Shown here one piece after another: positions 56,329 through 64,000 of a stretch of 64,000 bases of DNA (its first letter is position 1; each line of letters begins with the position of its first letter). Position numbers and translations under genes: made by a program. The notes under the pieces were generated by a model. It did no database searches. It saw only the letters and a list, made by a program, of their open reading frames with translations, and was not told the DNA's origin. Origin of the DNA: Nepenthes gracilis (lineage: Eukaryota > Streptophyta > Magnoliopsida > Caryophyllales > Nepenthaceae). The DNA lies in the NCBI GenBank assembly GCA_033239525.1, contig BSYO01000020.1, forward strand, positions 10,976,308 to 11,040,307. Direction: 5' to 3'.

Positions 56329-57234
56329 TGTTGCATCCCGAGTCCCGGATTGTCGTACGGTTTAGGGAGCCTTCGGATTCCTTGTCCGTGCAGGGTCTCG
56401 AGTAGGTCCGATTTCCGTCACTATGAACCTGAAACCTGTATAATATAAATGACAAACAAAAAGTCAAAGATCCTGCGGGATTTCTTCCACTAAAAATACT
56501 CCAACACTCAAGTCAACAACTTTCTGTAATGAACGAAAATGGGCGCACGCTTAGAGGTGTGCAGAGGGCATGCTGTGAATGCGTTGGGAGTGCGTGAATG
56601 CATGGTGGAGAGATTGATGAGCGTTTAGTGGGAGGCCTGGCTCCCTATATGCACCGCAGAGGGTGGCTCACTCTCTGGAAGCATGAGCAAGGCTGCAGAG
56701 ATAGGATCTAGACACCGATTTGAGAGTTTGAACTTTGGGGTGAGCATTTTACTACACAATATTAAGCTGGGTGCCTACGATCCGATCCCTTTCGTCTCCT
56801 ATACAACGAGAGGAAATTTATGGGCTCCTTGGTTCGGAGCTTTTGGGGCGAGAATCCTTCCTGCTGGGATTCATCTGTCGTTGCCTAGTAGCGGTCATCA
56901 ACGTGTCAATTGTCATATTGTGATAGCGGGGAGACCGTCGTGCTTCCTAGGTTACGCCTGATCTGCCTCTCATGCTGAGATTGGCCAGAGAACTGTGGAT
57001 AGCGGCGTAAGCCGCGGCTGGCAGCGCTGACATTCTCCATATTGGCTCATTTCCTCTGCGCTGTACCTACCGTCCTGCAACCGCATTAATGAATTGCAAG
57101 CAGTGTCAATCGACCGTGAGCACCGGGCTACCACGTAGGCCAATTTGGGTATTGGGTCGAGCTGGCTGCTTGTATATCTACTTTCCAGATTGGGCCTCCC
57201 AATTTCTTGGGCCCTATAGACAGTGGACCCAACA
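56329..57234 (-). repeat. E2 5' LTR
   Basis: It starts TGTTGCATCCCGAGTCCCGG on the plus strand and ends ACCCAACA; partner of 41377-42278. Immediately after it the E4 pol sequence resumes. Confidence 0.93.
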
Positions 57235-59634
57235 ATTCTAATGAACAACACTTAGACTATATCTCAAAAGTCTGCATTATCTTTAGGAAGGAGAATCTAT
57301 TTGCTAATCTTAGTAAATATTCCTTCTTTTTAGATAAAATTACTTTTATTGGCTTTATAGTTTCTCTGCGGAGTCTCTACTAATCCTACAAAAATCCAAG
57401 TGATCATAGATTGGCATGGACCCAAATCCATATACAATGTTCAAAAATTTTATGATTTAGTTACTTTTTATCGTCAAATTATTAAGAAGTTTAACACAAT
57501 CGTGTCTCTCATTGAATGTATTAAAAAAGTGAATTCCATTGGTCTCTTGAAATTACCAAAGCCTTTAAAAGTATAAAAAAGATGATGATGACAGCTCTTG
57601 TCATATAACTCCCTAACTTTTCTATAATATTTGAGATAAAGTGCAATGTATTAGATGTAGGAATAGGTGGAGTCCTTAACCAAGAGCACCATCTTGTTGC
57701 TTAGTTTAGTAAAATTGAATAATATTAAACAATAGACTCTACTTGTAATAAAAAATTACATACAGTTACACAAGCCTTATGTTATTGGCGCAATTGCTTA
57801 TTATATCGAAAGTTTGTTCTTTATTCTAATTATAAAGCTCTTTAATTTTTTAGCTCCCAAAAAAAAATTAAATCATTACATAGTCGTTAGATTAAATATT
57901 TACAAACCTATTATTTTGTCTTAAAATATAACAAATGATTCAAAAACCAAGCGACAGATGCCTTAAGTTATTGAGTGCCGTTGTTATTTATCATTCAAGA
58001 TAAGGTTGTTGTATCTGAAAAATTTAAGAAAAAATATTAGTCTTATTTTGATTTGAACAAGACCTTTCAAGCTTTATAAAACAAACAGTCGGACGCTATA
58101 GGTAATCTTTACATTTAATATGAATATTTATTATGAGTCAATAACCTTTATATCTATGGAATATCTATTCGAGATTTCATAATTTTGGAAATTTATTTAA
58201 GCAGCCTATCTTTCCGTTTTAGACATAATAAGATAATAAAGGAGATTGAGTAATAATTTTACTAGCTTAATTTAAAAAATGATATGGCTAAGATAGTACT
58301 TTTAAAATATGCCAACTAGCGAAACATAAAAAGTAAAATACTAATCTCTATACCCTTTTACTTGTACCCAATTGTTCTTGACAAGAAGTGAGTATAAAAT
58401 TTGTAATAAAACTCCTACGTACCCCTAAAAGATATGATTATATTTTTTTATTATTAAAGATTATTTTTTTGAAATGACCCACTTTATTTATTAAAATAAA
58501 ATTTTTAATACTTATCGGGTTACTAAATATTATTTTGATGATATTATTAAGTTATGTGGTCTTCTTATTAAATCTAATAGGGTTGTTTGATATGTTGGTC
58601 ACTTTTGGAAGATCTTGTAGTACATATAGGTACCAAACTAAAATGTTTTACTACTGACTACTTGCAAACAAATGATTAAACTAAAATTATTAATTGAAGT
58701 CTAAAAAACTAATTAATATATTTAATTTAAGAAAATATCAAGAACTGAAACTTGAATCTTTTTATGGTCCAATTTATATATAGTAGCTCTATCAATAGAT
58801 CTATACGAATGACTCTTTTGAGATTGTGTATGGTAACAAATCTGAAAAACCTTAAGACCTTATTCTGATACCTTTACATATTAGTATGTCTATATCAATC
58901 AAAATTTTTGTACAATATTTTCATGACGTACATATCGTTGTCAATAATAATAATAAGGAAATAGTATATTTTATAAATTTTATATTGATATACATAAAAG
59001 TCAAATTAAATTTAATGTCAAGATTATATCATGATTTAGATTAGACTATAGCGATGTCCACATGGTCACGTTTTTAAATTGTAAGCTTATGATACTGGTC
59101 CATTTAAAATTTTACAATAGGTTAGATTAAACATATATATTATTGATGTTCTATTTCCTTTTGATTATTATCATACTTTCAGTATCGATGATTTAATTAC
59201 TTACAAATGTAGTTTTAATCTACCAGATGATTCATTTGAAGTACACCCAAATGCATTGAATATCAAAATTTCCTCCACTCCTACATAATCATCAACCTTA
59301 TCACTATACAAATACAAAATTGGTGTTATTCTAGATGAATAAATTATATTTACCATAGATAGAGAGGTTTAGCACTTCTTAGAGTTCTAGAGAAACACTA
59401 CATCAACTAAATCTAGACATTTTGGAGTTTTATTAAAGTTAGTAGAATTGGCCATCACCTTGTCTTAAGTTCCTCTCACTCATAAGGAGTTGGTGGAATT
59501 ATAAAATTTCAACCACCACTGACATATGTTTACAAACATTGAAAAAGGATAACACAACCACTTAACTTATAATTAGGTGATTGACAACAGAATCCTTATT
59601 TAATGAGATCAAGTCTAAACTACCTCAAGAGAGT
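57235..59634 (+). pseudogene. E4 RT thumb, RNase H and integrase remnants (after E2)
   Basis: It starts SNEQHLDYISKVC, then RKENLFANLSKYSFFLDKIT and FIGFIV, and VIIDWHGPKSIYNVQKFYDL followed by VTFYRQIIKKFNTI. Integrase C-terminal motifs appear near 58800-58990 (NDSFEIVYGNKSEKP, LIPLHISMS, YFHDVH). A region resembling PFKIL...AY.IDLP and FSIDDLITYK lies near 59090-59220. Stops are very frequent. A purine-rich tract (CTCAAGAGAGT) precedes the right LTR at 59635. Confidence 0.82.
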
Positions 59635-60509
59635 TGATGCAGGCACCCTAAAATTAGAAAAAAAATTATTTTATTTTAATTATTAATTTATTTTATATTT
59701 TCTAATACCATAAATATGTTCAAAATTTTAATATTTTTATAACCCCATAATATTTAAAAACTATTCTATATTATTTTATTATTTCATTATTTTGAATTAT
59801 TATTAATTAAAAAATATATTTATTTTTCAATTAAGCTATGAATAAAATACCTTTATATAAGAGTCCTAACTTTATTATTTCAATATTTATTAATTAGATG
59901 AGTTTAATTAATATTAAAAAATTATAATTATTCTTCCTTCTCCATTTCCGTTTCCCCGCATCAAAAAATTAAAACTTATTGAACCCCTAGTTCTTCTTCT
60001 TATTTCAGTTGAAAAGAGAGCTCCCCCGGTTTCAAAATCTGACTTCTCCTTGTTAGCCACATCTAAAACCGCTTACCGCTAAAGTTCAGCAGACTGATCC
60101 TTGACGTTAATAGGAAAACCTAATCCTTAACCAATGAACTCATCCAAATTAATAAAAATTGAGATTCTTCTAGCATAATGAAAAACCTTCAGCTCTTTCT
60201 TCTTCTAAAATGGCATACTAGAGGCAATAATTTAAGGCAATTCAATTCCTTGCACGGAACATAGAAAATGTGCTTGAATACCAATCATGTCCATTACATT
60301 TCAGAGACCATTAACTTAAGATTTGGGGGAATTTGATCACTAATTGTTACACTGCTAATATAAATTCAATCTGTCTTTCAGGCTGCACCTTCCCAATATT
60401 AGAGCAAATACATTTGAATGCTGAATACAACTATGGTAACTCATTTTGCTTGCCTTCTTTGTTAGGCAAAAGCCTTTCCAAGAGACACTGCCATTCTGAG
60501 AAGCTGCTG

Positions 60510-60608
60510 TCATCTGCCTTCGCGTTGATTCTTTCTCCATTCCCATGGCTGCTCTGGGTTTGAAGAAGCCCATAAGCCGACCCTCTTTGCTCGAGCCTCT
60601 TTTTCCCA
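60510..60608 (-). CDS. CAN2: Ca2+-dependent nuclease (CAN, staphylococcal nuclease-like), last exon
   Basis: After acceptor AATGTAG the exon reads [20 protein letters not shown], then [12 protein letters not shown] and TGA (60510-60512). This is the C-terminus of the plant SNase-like CAN proteins ([16 protein letters not shown]), which hydrolyse DNA and RNA in a Ca2+-dependent way. Joined to 60679-60747 in phase 0 it gives VELASWEKEAR. Open frames of other phases over this region are intron read-through artefacts. CAN1 versus CAN2 cannot be decided from this part; the symbol follows the gene order. Confidence 0.88.
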   Translation of the reverse strand, partial: WEKEARAKRVGLWASSNPEQPWEWRKNQREGR

Positions 60609-60678
60609 CTACATTCATCACACATAAGTAAACTTTGGACGTAGAGTTTGACAGAAGTAAGAAGATTGGCTTACATAC

Positions 60679-60747
60679 ACTTGCTAGCTCCACTCGCCGG
60701 TCATAGGCTGTGTAGTGCCATGCAAGTCCCTTCTTCAGCATCAATTC
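60679..60747 (-). CDS. CAN2: Ca2+-dependent nuclease (CAN), penultimate exon
   Basis: 23 codons after acceptor ACCAG: ELMLKKGLAWHYTAYDRRVE, then LAS and donor GTATGT. The stretch is the conserved LKKGLAWHY motif near the end of the SNase domain. The intron to the last exon is 70 bp (60609-60678). The intron upstream begins at 60748 and within about 60 bp runs into the copia element; earlier exons are outside the window. Confidence 0.9.
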
Positions 60748-60807
60748 CTGGTTTTCAAGAGAATGTGACTAAGAAGAAAACTGAGCAAAACTAATTTTGG
60801 CCTTCTA

Positions 60808-61478
60808 TGTTTAGCACCAAGAGATTATTAGAATTAAATACTTGTCTAAACCATAAGAAAATACATAGTAGATGATAGCAAGCACACAATAAGCAACCAC
60901 AAACAATAAATGCATGATTTTTACGTAGAAAACTCCCTATGAAACAAGAGAGAAAAACCACGGGACACAAAGTCCGAAATTTCCACTAGCAGCAGTTGAT
61001 CGGTTATACAAACCCCAAATCACAATAATCAATATCAACTAACTTTGTACGGCCCGTACAAGAAATATAAAGAGCAAGAGTAGAGATAAAACCCGGCAGA
61101 TATTCTTCTCAGCAACAAGAACCTCGTACGTGTGATACCGAAGATTGGAACTTGATTAAAAACCCAAACGGAGGCTCAAATCTTCCTCTTCTTCTTCTTC
61201 TCTCTCTTTTCTCTCTTTTTCTTCCCTGGAACGGCACTTAAAACTGATTGGAATTACCTAAAAACGCAAAGTGCGCATTTTATATATTCTGCGCGCAGCG
61301 AGCGTAGGCCCGCGCTCAAGCGCCATTCGAGCGCACAGCGAGCAGAGGCACACTGGAATCTGCGGCTCGAGCGCCCAACAGGCACAACTCGATCCTTCTT
61401 CATGTGGTGAAGATATTTACCTCCATCCGCCACATCAAGTGGATATAGGTCTACACGGGAGTGACCAATAACTCAACA
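60808..61478 (-). repeat. 3' LTR of the copia element
   Basis: On the minus strand the LTR begins TGTTGAGTTATTGG after a purine-rich GTGAGGAGAAGTT tract. It has a TATA-like AATATATAAAAT at 61277-61288 and GC-rich GCGCTCGA motifs. The other end (about 60808) is a guess from the TG dinucleotide. Confidence 0.6.
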
Positions 61479-61580
61479 AACTTCTCCTCACGACCGTGTG
61501 GGGCCATTCATTGTCATCCCGGCAATTGAACAGAAAGTTTCAAGCTTCCCCTTTGGTAATACATTGGTCATCATATCTGA

Positions 61581-63082
61581 TCAATTCTCCTCAATCCCGA
61601 TCTTTTCCAGCACCAACAAACCCGTGTCAATAACATTCCACACTAATTGATACCTTACATCGATATGCTTTGATTTAGCATGAAAAGACGGGTTCTTGCT
61701 AAGATGAATCGCACTTTGACTATCGCAAAACAACAGATATCGTCTCTGCTTGAGACCAAGTTCCCGAATGAATTTCTTCATCCATAGCATCTCCTTGCTT
61801 ACCTCCGTAATAGCAATGAATTCCGCTTCAATAGTGGAGAGAGCAACACACCTCTGCAATCTCGATTGCCAGGAAACAGCTCCTCCCACAAACATGACCA
61901 AATATCCCAAAGTAGACTTCCGTGAATCGACACCACCCACCATATCTGCATCAATATATCCAACCAGAAGGGGCACGTTACTTCCAAAGCACAAACATTG
62001 TTTAGAAGTTCCTCAGAGATACTTCAGAATCCATTTTACCGCGGACCAATGCTCCTTACCGGGATTGGACAAGAATCGACTGGCAACTCCAACAGCATAA
62101 GCTATATCTGGTCTATTACACACCATGGCATACATTAGGCTACCCACGGTTGAAGAATAGGATATGCCTTTCATATATACCTTTTCATCTTCGGTAGAAG
62201 GATATTGACAATTGCTTAACTTGAAGTGATTGGCCAACGGTGTGCTCACTGATTTTGCCTTTTCCATGTTGAAGCGTTGAAATACTTTCTCCACGTAGCT
62301 CTCTTGTGACATCCATAACTTCTTTAATTTACGGTCGCGAAAAATTCTAATTCCCAGAATTTGCTTCGCCGGTCCCAAATCTTTCATAGCAAAGGACTTC
62401 CCAAGCTGTCGCTTTAACTCCGTGATCCGAGAAGTATTACACCCAACAATCAGCATATCATCCACATAGAGCAAAAGAACAACAAAATCATCCTCTGAAA
62501 AAATCTGAACAAAAACACAATGATCTGAGGTCGTCTTCTGATAGCCCTGATTTATCATGACAGATTCAAACTTCCTGTACCATTGCCTTGGTGCTTGTTT
62601 CAAGCTATACAGACTCGTCTTGAGATGACACACTAAGTTCTCCTTCCCCTTGACAAGGAATCCCTCCGATTGCTTCATGTAGATTTCTTCTTCAAGGTCA
62701 CCGTGAAGAAACGCTGTCCGCACATCCATCTGTTCTACCTCCAGGTCAAGAACAGCAGCCAACTCGAGCACCACTCAAATAGAAGACATCTTTACCACTG
62801 GTGCAAAGATCTCGTCGAAATTAATACCCTTTCGTTGATTGAAGCCCTTCACAACCAGCCTCGCTTTGTACCTCGATTGTGAGCTTTTTCATCTGTCTTC
62901 AACCTGAAGACCCACTTGTTCTTCAATGCTCGTCTTCCCTTTGTCAGCCTCGTCAACTCAAACGTGTGATTTTCATACAACGATGCCATCTCTTCTTGCA
63001 TAGCTTCCATCCACTCCGCCTTGTGTTTATCTTCTATTGCTTTCTCAAAGCATTCGGGCTCTCCTCCGTTTGTGAGTAACAT
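61581..63082 (-). pseudogene. copia reverse transcriptase and RNase H
   Basis: RT begins EPECFEKAIEDKHKAEWMEA near 63060, with [15 protein letters not shown]. After a frameshift near 62870 the 253-residue frame 62013-62774 has VEQMDVRTAFLHGDLEEEIY, LYSLKQAPRQWYRKF, and the catalytic LLLYVDDMLIVG. VGSLMYAMVCNRPDIAYAVG follows. RNase H at 61581-61994 has GYIDADMVGGVDSRKSTLGY, SWQSRLQRCVALSTIEAEF and CDSQSAIHLSKNP. These motifs are diagnostic for Tork/Tnt1-type copia. One stop or frameshift separates RT and RNase H. Confidence 0.92.
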
Positions 63083-63345
63083 AAACTCCTCGGCCGACAG
63101 ACGAGTAGAGGGTCTTCAATCTCTCGTGAATCGTCAGAGTGGAACAGTCTCGATAGGCTCGGCAGTATCAGGAGGAATAGCCTCATCCTCATCACTATCA
63201 GCAACTGCAGTCTCGTGATCTTCTTCATCTTCAGCATTGCCTTGACTTTTATTCTGCTGACGAACAGGTGTCGGCATAAGATCTGAATCACATGCCCGAC
63301 TATCATCATTCTTGGAAATAAACTCTGAACCTTTGCCGATATCCT

Positions 63346-64000
63346 CTATAGTCTCGTTCTCGACGAACACGACATCTCTAGATCGAACCAGCTTCTTCTC
63401 AATCGAATCATACAGTCAATACCCAAACTCATTTTCCCGTAACAGAAAAATATACACTGTTTGGTCTTTGACTCCAACTTGGTCCTTTCATCTTTGGGAA
63501 CGTAAATAAAGATCTTACATCCAAATACCCGCAAGTGATCGTAGGATACATCTTTTCCGATCCATATCTTTTCAGGCACTTCACCATTCAAGGTACTGTG
63601 CGGTGACAGATTGACGACATGAGCCACAGCCCTCAAGGCTTCCCCTCAAAACGAGCTAGGGAGCTTCGCCTCCGAAAGCACATATCGAACCATCTCCATC
63701 AAAGTCTCATTCATCCGTTTGACTACCCCATTCAGTTACGGTGTCTTTAGTGGAGTCTTTTGATGGCGAATTCCATGAGAACGGCAATACTCATCAAATG
63801 CTCCGATGTACTCCCCACCATTATCACTTCGGATGTATTTCAGTTTCTTCTCCGTTTGCCTCTCAACCAAGACGTGAAAATGCTTGAAAAATATAAAAAC
63901 TTGATCCTTCGATTTCAGCGGATACACCAATAATTTTCGAGAACAATCATCAATGAATATGATGAAGTAAGTGCTCCTCCAAGAGTCTTCACCTTGAATG
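63346..64000 (-). pseudogene. copia integrase, partial at window edge
   Basis: The frame 63736-63930 has YPLKSKDQVFIFFKHFHVLV and IRSDNGGEYIGAFDEYC (catalytic D and context), ending at a stop. Then RMNETLMEMVRYVLSEAKLP (with the catalytic E-type region) and 63346-63636 with HSTLNGEVPEKIWIGKDVSY, VFGCKIFIYVPKDERTKL. An acidic linker (63134-63370) separates it from RT. Confidence 0.88.

Larger units (their letters stand above)
41377..57234 (-). mobile_element. E2: Ty3/gypsy Tat-lineage element with antisense ORFs, nested in E4 and carrying a solo LTR
   Basis: LTRs of 902 bp (41377-42278) and 906 bp (56329-57234) match along their length; the right copy starts TGTTGCATCCC and both end ACCCAACA. 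The first few bases of the left LTR are eroded, so no target duplication can be shown. The insertion point is fixed by the split E4 pol frame. Gag, protease, RT, RNase H and integrase run on the minus strand from 56258 to about 47990. The integrase is interrupted by a 2,666-bp solo LTR. Three antisense units lie between pol and the 3' LTR. Without the solo LTR the element is 13.2 kb, the same size as E1, its relative. It is defective through stops and frameshifts, but keeps a primer-binding site. Confidence 0.92.
38726..60000 (+). mobile_element. E4: old chromovirus (gypsy) element split by E2 (right end approximate)
   Basis: LTR-like repeats start TGATGCA at 38726 and 59635. They share a run of TTTTATTTTAATTATTAATTTA, and later AATTAATATTAAAAAATT and CTTCTCCATTT. 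The left LTR is interrupted by another LTR (about 38890-39905). RT in plus orientation occupies 40960-41376; RT thumb, RNase H and integrase continue from 57235 to about 59630, just before the right LTR. The pol frame resumes across E2 (FIYN | SNEQHLDY). All domains are heavily decayed. The outer limit of the right LTR (59,970-60,470) could not be fixed. Confidence 0.78.
60808..64000 (-). mobile_element. Ty1/copia element (Tork/Tnt1 type), 3' part, runs off the right edge
   Basis: Minus orientation: integrase core at 64000 to about 63350, a linker, RT from 63082 to 62013, RNase H to about 61581, then the 3' LTR (about 60808-61478). It sits in an intron of the CAN gene in the same orientation as the gene. 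Stops and frameshifts show that it is inactive but fairly young. The 5' LTR and gag lie outside the window. Confidence 0.9.

Noticed and set aside
60355..60744. A single 129-codon open frame on the minus strand
   Set aside because: It runs from the CAN penultimate exon through the 70-bp intron and then reads the last exon in the wrong frame. The two-exon model gives the conserved CAN C-terminus instead.
1..64000. tRNA, rRNA or other structured RNA genes
   Set aside because: None recognised on either strand by eye; only tRNA-complementary PBS-like sequence was seen at 56316-56327.

Overview
The window is nuclear DNA of a flowering plant, almost certainly a eudicot. It holds intron-containing host genes whose closest known relatives are plant genes, together with Ty3/gypsy and Ty1/copia LTR retrotransposons of plant lineages in very AT-rich DNA. 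I cannot name the species.

Three host loci are present, all on the minus strand. (1) An NRT1/PTR family (NPF5-type) transporter: exon 1 at 19381-19486, exon 2 at 18662-18879, and the first 83 bp of exon 3 at 1-83, running off the left edge. Its second intron is 18,578 bp because a 13.1-kb gypsy element and older repeats sit in it. (2) A complete 265-residue BTB/POZ gene in three exons (29246-32060). (3) The last two exons of a staphylococcal-nuclease-like Ca2+-dependent nuclease (CAN type, 60510-60747); its upstream exons lie beyond a copia element that entered the intron and runs off the right edge. The order NPF5 - BTB/POZ - CAN matches, as far as I recall, the Arabidopsis At2g40460 - At2g40450/At2g40440 - At2g40410 neighbourhood, so this looks like an ancestral gene block expanded by retrotransposons.

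The rest is layered transposon sequence. 1-4.9 kb: AT-rich intron with a decayed copia element and degenerate repeats. 4.9-18.0 kb: gypsy element E1 (Tat lineage, minus). 19.75-20.74 kb: tandemly duplicated inverted-repeat element. 21-24 kb: unassigned DNA. 24-28.5 kb: decayed Tekay/Del-type chromovirus with a duplicated LTR segment, followed by an LTR fragment. 32.3-36.1 kb: small decayed Tat-like element in the BTB promoter. 38.7-about 60 kb: a very old chromovirus with another LTR in its left LTR; its pol gene is split by gypsy element E2 (41.4-57.2 kb, Tat lineage, minus), whose integrase is in turn split by a 2,666-bp solo LTR (48,564-51,229) with a perfect 5-bp target duplication. 60.8-64.0 kb: Tork/Tnt1-type copia element.

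The most interesting structure is shared by E1 and E2. Between pol and the 3' LTR, on the strand opposite gag-pol, each carries three successive candidate transcription units, with TATA-like boxes and, for the first two, AATAAA signals at matching places. The third unit encodes a protein resembling the plant 'putative gypsy type transposon' (Transposase_28) family with a coiled-coil C-terminal part. In both copies a small phase-0 intron (65 and 77 bp) is needed to bring the conserved C-terminal segment into frame. Antisense extra ORFs are known in Tat/Grande-type elements; the tandem three-unit layout and the conserved intron are what deserve checking.
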